Shown here one piece after another: positions 54,950 through 63,656 of a stretch of 64,000 bases of DNA. The DNA is from Roseateles puraquae (GTDB lineage: Bacteria; Pseudomonadota; Gammaproteobacteria; Burkholderiales; Burkholderiaceae_C). The stretch is from the NCBI RefSeq assembly GCF_002205845.1, contig NZ_NISI01000005.1:186001-250000 (forward strand), in the 5' to 3' direction. The notes below the pieces were generated by a model. The model was given only the letters and a program-made list of their open reading frames with translations, ran no database searches and was not told the origin of the DNA. Each line of letters opens with the position of its first letter. Positions within the stretch are counted from its first letter, which is position 1. The position numbers were made by a program, and so were the translations under genes.

Positions 54950-55032
54950 CAGCCACACAGACACAGAGGCACAGAGAGGCAAGGGTGAGGGCGCCGACCC
55001 GCGGTCTCTGTGGCTCTGTGTCTCTGTGGCTG
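54950..55032. repeat. Dispersed inverted repeat, family A (copy 2)
   Basis: CAGCCACACAGACACAGAG (54950-54968) pairs with CTCTGTGTCTCTGTGGCTG (55014-55032) with one mismatch. It is related to the copy at 38036-38127 in arms and in the interior CACAGAG elements. It sits between the dehydrogenase and glucarate dehydratase genes. Confidence 0.8.
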
Positions 55033-55053
55033 TGTTTCTGGGCGCCCGGATGA

Positions 55054-56382
55054 TCAGCGCGCCAACGCCGGGCGTTTGGGGTTGAAGGTCCAGCCAGGCA
55101 TCAGGTACTGCATCGCGATGGCATCATCGCGCGCGCCCAGGCCGTGGCGTTGGTAGAGCTGGTGGGCCTTCTCGACCTCGGCCATGTCCAGCGTCACGCC
55201 CAGGCCGGGCTGCTGCGGCACCTTCACATGGCCGCCGATGATCTGCAGCGGGTCTTTCGTGAGGCGCTGGCCGTCCTGCCAGATCCAGTGCGTGTCGATG
55301 GCGGTGACCCGGCCGGGGGCTGCGGCGGCCACGTGGGTGAACATCGCCAGGGACACGTCGAAGTGATTGTTGGAATGCGACCCCCAGGTCAGCCCCCAGT
55401 CGCGGCAGGTCTGGGCCACGCGCACGCTGCCGGCCATCGTCCAGAAGTGCGGGTCGGCCAGCGGGATGTCCACGCTTTGCAGTGACAGGGCGTGGGTGAG
55501 CTGGCGCCAGTCGGTCGCCACCATGTTGGTGGCCGTGGGCAGGCCGGTCGCGCGGCGGAACTCGGCCATGACCTCCCGGCCCGAGAAGCCGTCTTCGGCG
55601 CCGCAGGGGTCTTCGGCATAGGCCATCACGCCGCGCAGATCGCGCAGCAGGCGGATGGCGTCTTTCAGCAGCCAGCCGCCGTTGGGGTCGAGCGTCACGC
55701 GGGCTTCGGGGAAGCGCTCGTGCAGCGCGCGGATGGCGGTCACTTCCTCCTCGCCGCGCAGCACGCCGCCCTTGAGCTTGAAGTCGTTGAAGCCGTAGCG
55801 CTCGTGCGCCGCCTCGGCCAGGCGCACGATGGCCTCGGGCGTCAGCGCCGCCTCATGGCGCAGGCGGAACCAGGCGTTGTCGGCGCCTTCGTCGCTGTCG
55901 TAGAGCAGGTCGGTGCGGCGGCGGTCACCGATATAGAACAGGTAGCCCAGCATCTCCACCGAGGCGCGTTGCTGGCCCTCGCCGAGCAGCGCCGCCACGG
56001 GCACGCCCAGGTGCTGGCCGAGCAGGTCCAGCAGGGCCGACTCCAGCGCGGTCACTGCGTGGATGGTGGTGCGCAGGTCAAAGGTCTGCAGGCCGCGGCC
56101 GCCCGAGTCGCGGTCGGCGAAGGCCTGCTGCACGCGCTGCAGCAAGCCGGCATGCGCGCCGATGGGCTGGCCCACGACGAGGCTGGCGGCGTCTTCCAGC
56201 GTGCGGCGGATCTTCTCGCCGCCGGGCACCTCACCCACGCCGGTGTTGCCGGCGCTGTCGGTCAGGATCAGCAGGTTGCGCGTGAAGAAGGGGGCATGCG
56301 CGCCGCTCAGGTTGAGCAGCATGCTGTCGCGCCCGGCGACCGGGATGACGCGCAGCGACGTGACGGTAGGTGTGGCGTTCAT
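55054..56382 (-). CDS. gudD: Glucarate dehydratase
   Basis: A 442-residue enolase-superfamily enzyme that dehydrates D-glucarate to 5-dehydro-4-deoxyglucarate. The general-base lysines are in [10 protein letters not shown], the metal ligands start with Asp in VTLDPNGGW, and the catalytic His is in [14 protein letters not shown] precedes the ATG at 56382; a start seven codons earlier (56403) is possible. Same strand as, and between, the binding protein and dehydrogenase genes, so part of the aldarate operon. Confidence 0.94.
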   Translation of the reverse strand: MNATPTVTSLRVIPVAGRDSMLLNLSGAHAPFFTRNLLILTDSAGNTGVGEVPGGEKIRRTLEDAASLVVGQPIGAHAGLLQRVQQAFADRDSGGRGLQTFDLRTTIHAVTALESALLDLLGQHLGVPVAALLGEGQQRASVEMLGYLFYIGDRRRTDLLYDSDEGADNAWFRLRHEAALTPEAIVRLAEAAHERYGFNDFKLKGGVLRGEEEVTAIRALHERFPEARVTLDPNGGWLLKDAIRLLRDLRGVMAYAEDPCGAEDGFSGREVMAEFRRATGLPTATNMVATDWRQLTHALSLQSVDIPLADPHFWTMAGSVRVAQTCRDWGLTWGSHSNNHFDVSLAMFTHVAAAAPGRVTAIDTHWIWQDGQRLTKDPLQIIGGHVKVPQQPGLGVTLDMAEVEKAHQLYQRHGLGARDDAIAMQYLMPGWTFNPKRPALAR

Positions 56383-56403
56383 ATCTTCCGGGCCGTAGTG
56401 CAT

Positions 56404-56491
56404 GGTCGAGGCAAGCCCGCGGATCTGGCTTTGCCAGGCCGCTGGGCGCTGCCCCCTTGAGGGGGCCGGCGAAGCCGGTACGGGGTGGGCG
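56404..56491. repeat. Dispersed intergenic repeat, family B (copy 3, inverted)
   Basis: Read in reverse complement it runs CACCCCGTACCGGCTTCGCC, then CCCCCTCAAGGGGGCAGCGC and GGCCTGGCAAAGCCAGATCC, closely matching the copy at 40493. It occupies most of the gap between gudD and the Bug-protein gene. Confidence 0.82.
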
Positions 56492-56494
56492 TGT

Positions 56495-57466
56495 TCAATC
56501 TGCGGTGATCTTGCGGTCGGTGATGACCTTCTTCCAGCGCTCGAACTCCGCGTGCTGGAAGGCTGTGAACTGCTCGGGTGTGTTCGCCACGATCTCGAAG
56601 CCTTGTTCCAGCAGTTTGGGCTTCACGTCGGGGGCGTTCAGCGCCGCCACGATGCCCGCATGCAGCTTGGCCTTGATGTCGGCCGGCAGGCCCTTGGGTG
56701 CAGCCACGGCCTGCCAGGAGTAGACCTGCAGCCCCTTGATCCCGGCCTCCTCGGTCGTGGGCACGTCCGGCAGCACCGGCGAGCGCTTGGCGCTGGTGAT
56801 GGTGAGCGCGCGCAGCTTGCCGGCCTTGATCTGCGGCAGGGCGGTGTTGATGTTCATGAAGCTGGCATCCACCTGGTTGCCCAGCAGGTCGCTCATGACC
56901 GGGCCGCCGCCCTTGTACGGGATGTGCAGACCGGAGGTGCCGGTCTGCTGCCAGAAGAGTTCGGCCGTGATGTGGTCGCTGGAGCCGTTGCCGCTGGAGG
57001 CGAAGCTCATCTTCTCGGGGTTGGCCTTCAGGAAGGCCAGCACCTCGGCCAGGGTCTTGTGGGGCGAGGCGGCCGGCACCACCAGCACGTTGGGGGCCTG
57101 CACGGCCACCGAGACGTAGTCGAGGTCCTTGGTGGGGTCGTAGCCGATGTTCTTCAGCAGGTGGGGGCCGATCACCAGCGGGCCGAGCGAGGTGACGAGC
57201 ACCATGTAGCCATCCGGCGCAGCGCGCTTGACGGCGGCCGTGCCGATGGTGCCGCCGGCGCCACCCCGGTTGTCCACCACGAAGCTGCCCCCGAGCTTCT
57301 CCTGCAGCTTGTTGCCCAGCAGCCGGGCGATGGCATCGCTGGAGCCGCCGGGCGGGAAGGGCACCAGCAGGGTGACGGGCTTGGCGGGCCAGGCCTGGGC
57401 CAGGGCCGGGCTGGTGATGCCAAGGGCCGCGAGGCTCAGCAGCGCGGAGGTCAGCAGTCGCTTCAT
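56495..57466 (-). CDS. Bug-family (tripartite tricarboxylate transporter) binding protein
   Basis: A 323-residue periplasmic binding protein. The signal is about residues 1-23 (ending PALAQAW). The Bug fold signatures are [32 protein letters not shown] and [15 protein letters not shown] precedes the ATG. No TctA or TctB membrane subunit is nearby, which is common for the huge Bug families of Burkholderiales. It may bind aldarates for a remote transporter or for signalling. Confidence 0.9.
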   Translation of the reverse strand: MKRLLTSALLSLAALGITSPALAQAWPAKPVTLLVPFPPGGSSDAIARLLGNKLQEKLGGSFVVDNRGGAGGTIGTAAVKRAAPDGYMVLVTSLGPLVIGPHLLKNIGYDPTKDLDYVSVAVQAPNVLVVPAASPHKTLAEVLAFLKANPEKMSFASSGNGSSDHITAELFWQQTGTSGLHIPYKGGGPVMSDLLGNQVDASFMNINTALPQIKAGKLRALTITSAKRSPVLPDVPTTEEAGIKGLQVYSWQAVAAPKGLPADIKAKLHAGIVAALNAPDVKPKLLEQGFEIVANTPEQFTAFQHAEFERWKKVITDRKITAD

Positions 57467-57499
57467 GGGTTGTCTCCTGGGTTGTCGTGACGACGGTTC

Positions 57500-58411
57500 T
57501 TATTGGGGCCCGAGCTTGGCGATGAGTGCGGCGAGCTGCTCGACCTCGGCCGGCAGCAGATCGCTCAGCGGCGGCCGCACCGGGCCCGCGCTGTGGCCCA
57601 CCAGCGTCGCGCCCGCCTTCACGATGGACACCGCGTAGCCTTCGGCCTTGTTGCGGATGGCGATGTAGGGCAGGAAGAAGTCGCGGATCAGGCGGTCGGT
57701 GGTGGCGGTGTCGCCGGCCGCGTGGGCCCGGTAGAAGTCCATCGCCGTCTTCGGGATGAAGTTGAAGACCGCCGACGAATACACCGGGCAGCCCATGGCC
57801 TTGTAGGCGCCCGCGAACACCTCGGCCGTGGGCAGGCCGCCCAGGTAGGCAAAGCGGTTGCCCAGGGTCTGGCGGATGGACACGAACTTCTCGATGTCGC
57901 CCAGGCCGTCCTTGAAGCCGATCAGGTTGGGGCAGCGGTCGGCCAGCACCTGCAGGCTCTGCGGCGTCAGCTTGCAGGCGCCGCGGTTGTAGACCACCAC
58001 GCCGAAGGTCACGCTCTTGCAGACCGCCTCGACGTGGGCGATGAGCCCGGCCTGGCTGGCTTCGGTCAGGTAGTGCGGCAGCAGCAGGATGCCCTGCGCG
58101 CCGAGGCGCTCCGCTTCCTGCGCGTACTGGATGGCCACGCGGGTGCCGCCGCCGGCGCCGGCCAGGATGGGCGTGCGGCCGCGGCAGGTGTCCAGTGCCA
58201 CCTGGATGACGCGGCTGTACTCGCCCGGCTCCAGCGAAAAGAACTCACCCGTGCCGCCCGCGGCGAACAGCGCCGAGGCGCCATAAGGCTGCAGCCATTC
58301 CAGGCGCTCGGCATAGGCCCGGGGCGCGAAGTCGAGCTGGGCGTCGAAATCGGTCAGTGGGAAGGAAAGCAGGCCAGCTTCGAGGACGACCTTCAGTTCT
58401 TGGGGCGACAT
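57500..58411 (-). CDS. kdgD: 5-dehydro-4-deoxyglucarate dehydratase
   Basis: A 303-residue class I aldolase-type enzyme (DHDPS/NAL superfamily) that dehydrates and decarboxylates 5-dehydro-4-deoxyglucarate to 2,5-dioxopentanoate. The Schiff-base lysine is in [11 protein letters not shown] and the conserved tyrosine in [25 protein letters not shown] is the substrate-binding loop. The start at 58411 opens [22 protein letters not shown], typical of KdgD. Operators for the GntR protein lie just upstream. Confidence 0.95.
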   Translation of the reverse strand: MSPQELKVVLEAGLLSFPLTDFDAQLDFAPRAYAERLEWLQPYGASALFAAGGTGEFFSLEPGEYSRVIQVALDTCRGRTPILAGAGGGTRVAIQYAQEAERLGAQGILLLPHYLTEASQAGLIAHVEAVCKSVTFGVVVYNRGACKLTPQSLQVLADRCPNLIGFKDGLGDIEKFVSIRQTLGNRFAYLGGLPTAEVFAGAYKAMGCPVYSSAVFNFIPKTAMDFYRAHAAGDTATTDRLIRDFFLPYIAIRNKAEGYAVSIVKAGATLVGHSAGPVRPPLSDLLPAEVEQLAALIAKLGPQ

Positions 58412-58433
58412 GGCGTGGAGCTCCAGCGGTGAT

Positions 58434-58454
58434 GTTGTAGGTCATCGTACAACC
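58434..58454. promoter_or_regulatory. GntR operator candidate before kdgD
   Basis: GTTGTA-GGTCATCG-TACAAC (58434-58453) is an inverted repeat. Read on the other strand, 58440-58454 is GGTTGTACGATGACC, sharing GTTGTACGA with the site at 59277-59291. It sits 23 bases upstream of the kdgD start codon. Confidence 0.6.
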
Positions 58455-58490
58455 TACGTCGCGTCGCGGGAATACCCGGGTAAACCCCGG

Positions 58491-59225
58491 TCAGCCGTGG
58501 GCGGCCTGGGCCTTGCGGCGGCGCTCGCGACTGTTGCTCAGGTGGGTGCGCATGGCAGCGCGGGCCGACTCGGCGTCCTGCCGGGCGATCGCGTCCAGGA
58601 TGCTTTCATGCTCCGCATTCACGCGGCGCATATAGGCCTGGCGCTCCAGGCGCCGGGGCTCGTCCAGCTCGGCGGCTGGCTCCAGCCGGGCGCGGGGGAT
58701 GATCTGGGCGCCGAGCGTGGCCATCAGGTCGGCGAAATGGTCGTTCTGCGTCGCCCGGGCGATCTCCAGGTGGAACTGGAAGTCCGCCGCGACCGAGTCC
58801 TGCCCGGCTTCCACGGCCGCGATCACCGCATCCAGCGCGCGCCGCAGCGCTGCCAGATTGGCCTCGGTGCGCCTTTGTGCGGCCAGGCCCGCCGCCTCGG
58901 TCTCCAGGCCGATGCGCAGCTCAAGCACCGCGATCACGTCCTGCAGTGTGCTGAACTGCTCCGCCGAAATCTTGAATGAGGGCCCATCGCCCGGCCCGAT
59001 CACGAAGGTGCCGATGCCGTGGCGAGTCTCGACCAGACCGGCGGCCTGCAGCTTGGACAGGGCCTCGCGCACCACGGTGCGGCTCACCTCGAACTCGCCC
59101 ATGATGGCCGCCTCGGTCGGCAGCTTGGTGCCCGCAGCCAGCTCGCCGCCGCGGATGCGGTCACTGAACCGCTCCACCAGTTCAAGGGCGAGATTGCGGG
59201 GGCGGCGGCGGACGGGGGCGTGCAT
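58491..59225 (-). CDS. FadR-type GntR regulator of the aldarate genes
   Basis: A 244-residue regulator. The N-terminal winged helix (about 10-75) has KLPTEAAIMGEFEVSRTVVREALSKLQAAGLVETRHGIGTF. The C-terminal FCD domain has the Asp/His metal-ligand pattern (DFQFHLEIARAT, RRVNAEHESILDAI). The ATG at 59225 is chosen; the frame stays open for over 2.6 kb upstream only as a mirror of other genes. Located between kdgD and the divergent garD, with operator-like sites on both sides, it probably senses an aldarate intermediate. Confidence 0.92.
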   Translation of the reverse strand: MHAPVRRRPRNLALELVERFSDRIRGGELAAGTKLPTEAAIMGEFEVSRTVVREALSKLQAAGLVETRHGIGTFVIGPGDGPSFKISAEQFSTLQDVIAVLELRIGLETEAAGLAAQRRTEANLAALRRALDAVIAAVEAGQDSVAADFQFHLEIARATQNDHFADLMATLGAQIIPRARLEPAAELDEPRRLERQAYMRRVNAEHESILDAIARQDAESARAAMRTHLSNSRERRRKAQAAHG

Positions 59226-59276
59226 TCGCGGGTTTTCCCGGGGTCTTGGGTCAGGTGAGGCGTCTACAGTGAGGCC

Positions 59277-59291
59277 AGTTGTACGACAACT
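59277..59291. promoter_or_regulatory. GntR operator site 1, garD/gntR gap
   Basis: AGTTGT-ACG-ACAACT: perfect six-base arms with a three-base centre. It contains TTGT-N3-ACAA, the general TNGT-N3-ACNA pattern of FadR-subfamily operators. It lies in the 111-base gap between the divergent gntR and garD start codons. Confidence 0.75.
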
Positions 59292-59296
59292 TAGTT

Positions 59297-59307
59297 TCGT
59301 GCAACGA
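59297..59307. promoter_or_regulatory. GntR operator site 2, garD/gntR gap
   Basis: TCGT-GCA-ACGA is a perfect palindrome of the TNGT-N3-ACNA type. Its centre is 18 bases from that of site 1, so two dimers could bind on similar faces of the helix. It is 29 bases before the garD ATG. Confidence 0.6.
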
Positions 59308-59336
59308 CCCGCACTGTAGCCACTCCCTTGTCGGAC

Positions 59337-60926
59337 ATGAATGCCGTTTCTCCCCGCCCCCCGCTGACCCTGCGCATGCGCGCCGAGGACAACGTCGCCA
59401 TCGTGGCCAATGACGGCGGCCTGCCGGCGGGCACGGTGCTGCCGGCGGGCGTGCCCGGCGCGGGCCTGATGCTGCGCGACAAGGTGCCGCAGGGCCACAA
59501 GGTCGCGTTGCGTGACCTGGCCGAAGGTGAGGCGGTGCTGCGCTACGGCGTGCCCATCGGCTATGCATTGCAGCCCATCGCGGCCGGCAGTTGGGTGCAT
59601 GAGCGGCTGCTGCAGATGCCCTCGGCCCGGGCGCTGGAAGGCCTGCCCCTGGCCACGGTGAAACCGCCCGTGGCCGAGCCGCTCACCGGCTACACCTTCG
59701 AGGGCTACCGCAACGCCGACGGCTCGGTCGGCACGCGCAACATCCTGGCCATCACCACCACCGTGCAATGCGTGGCCGGCGTGGTGGCGCAGGCCGTGGC
59801 GCGCATCAAGGCGGAGTTGCTGCCGCAGTACCCGAACGTCGATGACGTCATCGGCCTGGAGCACAGCTATGGCTGCGGCGTGGCCATCGACGCGCCGGAT
59901 GCCGTCATCCCGATCCGCACGCTGCGCAACATTTCGCTGAACCCCAACTTCGGCGGCGAGGTGATGGTGGTGAGCCTGGGCTGCGAGAAGCTGCAGCCCG
60001 TGCGCCTGCTGCCGCCGGGGTCCTTCCCCATCGTTGACGAGCGCGACCCCGCCGCCGGCCCCGAGACCATCTGCCTGCAGGACGACGCGCACGTGGGCTT
60101 CATGTCCATGCTCGACGACATCGTGCAAAGCGCGCGCCCTCATCTCGAACGCCTGAACGCCCGCCGCCGCGAGACCGTGCCGGCCAGCGCGCTGGTGGTG
60201 GGCGTGCAGTGCGGCGGCAGCGATGCCTTCTCCGGCGTCACCGCCAACCCGGCCGTGGGCTTCTGCGCCGACCTGCTCGTGCGGGCCGGGGCCACGGTGA
60301 TGTTCAGTGAGAACACCGAGGTGCGCGACGCCGTGGAGCAGCTCACCAGCCGTGCCGCCACGCCCGAGGTGGCCGAGGCCATCGTGCGCGAGCTGGGCTG
60401 GTACGACCGCTACCTCGACCGCGGCCGCGTCGACCGCGCGGCCAACACCACGCCCGGCAACAAGGCCGGCGGCCTGTCCAACATCGCCGAGAAGGCGATG
60501 GGCTCCATCATCAAAAGCGGCAGCGCAGCCATCAGCCATGTGCTGTCGCCCGGCGACAAGCTGCGAGCCGACCAGCGCGGGCTGGTGTACGCCGCCACGC
60601 CGGCCAGCGACTTCATCTGCGGCACGCTGCAGCTGGCCGCCGGCATGAATTTGCACATCTTCACCACCGGCCGTGGCACGCCGTACGGCCTGGCGGAATG
60701 CCCGGTGGTGAAGGTCGCCACGCGCACGGACCTGGCCCGCCGCTGGCACGACCTGATGGACGTCAATGCCGGCCGCATCGCCGACGGTGACGCGAGCCTG
60801 GAAGACGTCGGTTGGGAGCTCTTTCACTTGTTGCTGGACGTGGCCAGCGGCCGGCGCAAGACCTGGGCCGAGCACTGGAAGCTGCACAACGCGCTGGTGC
60901 TGTTCAACCCGGCGCCGGTGACCTGA
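59337..60926 (+). CDS. garD: Galactarate dehydratase
   Basis: A 529-residue enzyme of the UxaA/GarD family that dehydrates galactarate (meso-galactaric acid) to 5-dehydro-4-deoxyglucarate. The N-terminal SAF-like domain (about 10-95) contains [20 protein letters not shown]. The main domain has [22 protein letters not shown] and [18 protein letters not shown] chose the ATG at 59337; a TTG at 59328 is in frame but less likely. Divergent from gntR, so regulated from the shared gap. Confidence 0.94.
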   Translation: MNAVSPRPPLTLRMRAEDNVAIVANDGGLPAGTVLPAGVPGAGLMLRDKVPQGHKVALRDLAEGEAVLRYGVPIGYALQPIAAGSWVHERLLQMPSARALEGLPLATVKPPVAEPLTGYTFEGYRNADGSVGTRNILAITTTVQCVAGVVAQAVARIKAELLPQYPNVDDVIGLEHSYGCGVAIDAPDAVIPIRTLRNISLNPNFGGEVMVVSLGCEKLQPVRLLPPGSFPIVDERDPAAGPETICLQDDAHVGFMSMLDDIVQSARPHLERLNARRRETVPASALVVGVQCGGSDAFSGVTANPAVGFCADLLVRAGATVMFSENTEVRDAVEQLTSRAATPEVAEAIVRELGWYDRYLDRGRVDRAANTTPGNKAGGLSNIAEKAMGSIIKSGSAAISHVLSPGDKLRADQRGLVYAATPASDFICGTLQLAAGMNLHIFTTGRGTPYGLAECPVVKVATRTDLARRWHDLMDVNAGRIADGDASLEDVGWELFHLLLDVASGRRKTWAEHWKLHNALVLFNPAPVT

Positions 60927-61001
60927 GCCGCCGCCTGACGCGCCACTGCGTGTGATACTGCCTCGCAGCATCCTGTGTTGGGTGCGCCTCACAGGTTGAC
61001 G

Positions 61002-63587
61002 ATGCAAGACCATGACGCGCCTCGTGGCGCCAGCGCAGCGCCGCCCGATGCCAGCCATCTCTTTCCCGCGGCCACGCCCTCGGCCGCGCTGCTGAGCGGG
61101 CACGACTGGACCGGGTCGTCGCTCGGGCCGCTGCCGCAATGGTGCCCGGCCTTGCGGGCCGCCGCTTCCTGGCTGGCCTCGTCGCCCGTGCCCAAGTGGT
61201 TGGCCTGGGGCGACGAACTGGCGCTGGTCTACAACGAGGCCTACGCCCGCATCCTGGGGCCCAAGCATCCGACCGCGCTGGGTGCCTCGCTGCGCACGGT
61301 GTGGGCCGAAGCCTGGCCGGCGCTGGAGGAACCCGTCACCGCCGCGCTGCGCGGCGAGGGCGTCTACCGCGAAGACTTCCAGCTCCAGGTCCAACAGGGT
61401 GACACGGTGTCGCCGGCCTGGTTTACGTTCTGGTACACGCCGCTGCACGACGAGCAGGGGGTGGTGCGCGGGCTGTTGGCCACCGTCTGGGAGACCACCG
61501 ACAAGGTCAAAGCCCAGCAGACCCTGGCTGACAAACAGGCGGCGCTGCAGACCCTGGCTGCCGGCAACTTGAAGCTGGAAGCCGAGCGCCTCGCGCAGCG
61601 GCAGGAGATCGCCGAGCGCTACCGCCTGGCCGCCCTGGCCACCAATGACGCCATCTGGGACTGGCAGCTCGCCGACGGGCAGGTGGTCTGGAACCCGGCC
61701 TTGGCCCGGCTCTTCGGCCACGCACTCGAACACACCGACGCCGAGTGGTGGTTGTCTCACATCCACCCCGACGACCGCCCCCGCATCGAGACCAGCATCC
61801 ATGCGGTCATCGACGGCCATGAGACGGCGTGGACGGGCGAGTACCGGTTCCGCTGCGCCGACGGCCACTACGCGCACGTATTCGACCGCGGCTCCGTGCT
61901 GCGCGACGCCCAGGGCCGCGCGGTGCGGATGATCGGGGCCATGCTCGACCTGTCATCGCGCAAGGCGGCTGAAGCCGCGCTGCGCTATAGCGAGCAGCAG
62001 TTCAAGGCGCTGTTCGAGCGCATCGACGAAGGCTTTTGCATCATCGAGTTCCTGGACGGCCCCCATGGCCCCATGAGCGACTATGTGCATGTGCTGGCCA
62101 ACCCCGCCTACCTCGCCAATGCCGGGATCGCCAACGTCGTCGGCCAGAAGGTGCGCGACATGGTGCCCGACGAGGCCGATGCCTGGGTCGACATCTATCG
62201 CCGCGTGCTGGTGACCGGCGAGCCGGTGCGCTTCGAACGCGAGCTGGTGAAGACCGCGCGCTACCTGGAGCTGGCGGCGTTTCGGGTCGAGCCGCCCGAG
62301 CTGCGCCAGGTGGCGGTGCTCTTCCAGGACGTGACCGCCCGCCATCGGGCCGAGATGGCGCTGCGTGAACTCAACGACACCCTGGAGCGCCGCGTGGCCG
62401 CCGAGGTGGCCGAGCGCCTGCGCACCGAGGAGGCGCTGCGGCAGTCCCAGAAGATGGAAGCGGTGGGTCAACTGACCGGTGGCATCGCCCACGACTTCAA
62501 CAACATGCTGGCGGTGGTGCTCAGCTCGCTGGACCTGCTGGACCGCAAGTTCCTGGCGGACGACCCACGGGCGCGGCGCTTCGTCGATGCGGCTCGCAAT
62601 GGCGCCCGGCGTGCGGCCCAGCTCACGCAGCGACTGCTGGCCTTCGCCCGGCAACAGCCCCTCAAGCCCGAGCCGCTGGACGTGAACAAACTCGTGGCCG
62701 GCATGTCGGACCTGCTGCGTCATTCGCTGGGCGGCGGCGTGCAGCTCGAGACCGTGCTCGCCGGCGGCCTGTGGCGCACCCACATCGACCCCAACCAGCT
62801 CGAAAGCGCCATCCTCAACCTGGCCGTGAATGCGCGGGATGCGATGCCCGAAGCGGGCGAAGGGCGCCTCACCATTGAAACCGCCAACTGCCACCTCAAC
62901 GAACGCTACGCCGCCGGACACCCGGGCGTGCAGGCGGGGCAGTACGTCATGGTGGCCGTGACCGACACCGGCACCGGCATGCCGCCCGATGTCGTGGCCA
63001 AGGCCTTCGAGCCGTTCTTCACGACCAAGGAAGTCGGCCGCGGCACGGGCCTCGGCCTGAGCCAGGTGTACGGTTTCGTGCGCCAGTCGGGCGGGCACGC
63101 CAAGATCTACTCCGAGCCCGGGCATGGCACCACCGTCAAGCTCTACATGCCCCGCCTGATGGGCGACGTGGTCGTGGTCGAGGACGTCGAGCAGGCGCCG
63201 GCCGGTCTGCATGGCGACGGGCAGGAGCTCATCCTCGTCGTGGAGGACGAGCCCTCGATGCGCGCGCTGTCGGTCGAGTCGCTGCAGGAGCTGGGCTACC
63301 GTGTGCTGGAGGCCGATGGCGCGGCGACAGCCTTGCGGCTGCTGGAGGCGCATGCCGACATCGCGCTGCTCTTCACCGACGTCGTCATGCCCGGCATGAA
63401 TGGCCGCAAGCTGGCCGACGAAGCCTGCAGGCGTCGCCCCGGGCTCAAGGTGCTGTTCACCACCGGCTATACGCGCAACGCGGTGGTGCACAACGGGGTG
63501 CTGGACGCCGGGGTCCACCTGATCGGCAAACCGTTCACGCTGGACGAACTCGCCAGCCGCGTTCGCGAGGTGCTGGACGCGGTGTAG
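61002..63587 (+). CDS. Hybrid sensor histidine kinase with PAS domains and receiver
   Basis: An 861-residue cytoplasmic kinase. Three PAS or GAF-like sensing segments come first (about 40-180, 205-330 and 335-455). A coiled coil and HisKA domain with the phosphorylated His in LTGGIAHDFNNMLAVV follow. The HATPase domain ends RGTGLGLSQVYGFVRQSGGH. The C-terminal receiver has phospho-acceptor Asp793 (LLFTDVVMPGMNG). No transmembrane segment. The input and the partner are unknown; no response regulator with an output domain is adjacent. Confidence 0.92.
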   Translation: MQDHDAPRGASAAPPDASHLFPAATPSAALLSGHDWTGSSLGPLPQWCPALRAAASWLASSPVPKWLAWGDELALVYNEAYARILGPKHPTALGASLRTVWAEAWPALEEPVTAALRGEGVYREDFQLQVQQGDTVSPAWFTFWYTPLHDEQGVVRGLLATVWETTDKVKAQQTLADKQAALQTLAAGNLKLEAERLAQRQEIAERYRLAALATNDAIWDWQLADGQVVWNPALARLFGHALEHTDAEWWLSHIHPDDRPRIETSIHAVIDGHETAWTGEYRFRCADGHYAHVFDRGSVLRDAQGRAVRMIGAMLDLSSRKAAEAALRYSEQQFKALFERIDEGFCIIEFLDGPHGPMSDYVHVLANPAYLANAGIANVVGQKVRDMVPDEADAWVDIYRRVLVTGEPVRFERELVKTARYLELAAFRVEPPELRQVAVLFQDVTARHRAEMALRELNDTLERRVAAEVAERLRTEEALRQSQKMEAVGQLTGGIAHDFNNMLAVVLSSLDLLDRKFLADDPRARRFVDAARNGARRAAQLTQRLLAFARQQPLKPEPLDVNKLVAGMSDLLRHSLGGGVQLETVLAGGLWRTHIDPNQLESAILNLAVNARDAMPEAGEGRLTIETANCHLNERYAAGHPGVQAGQYVMVAVTDTGTGMPPDVVAKAFEPFFTTKEVGRGTGLGLSQVYGFVRQSGGHAKIYSEPGHGTTVKLYMPRLMGDVVVVEDVEQAPAGLHGDGQELILVVEDEPSMRALSVESLQELGYRVLEADGAATALRLLEAHADIALLFTDVVMPGMNGRKLADEACRRRPGLKVLFTTGYTRNAVVHNGVLDAGVHLIGKPFTLDELASRVREVLDAV

Positions 63588-63656
63588 GCGGGGGCCTGCA
63601 CGCCGTGCGGACGGCGTCTGACACGCCGGGTCCCGGCGCTTGGGCAGCATCAGGGC

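Noticed and set aside
54934-55053. Family A repeat as an insertion sequence
   Set aside because: No transposase frame and less than 100 bases long; treated as a palindromic repeat unit.
58491-61877. Leftward open frame of 1128 codons
   Set aside because: Only its last 244 codons encode a real GntR protein. The rest mirrors garD and the hybrid kinase and has the low-complexity Gly/Ala/Arg/Gln composition of antisense high-GC frames.
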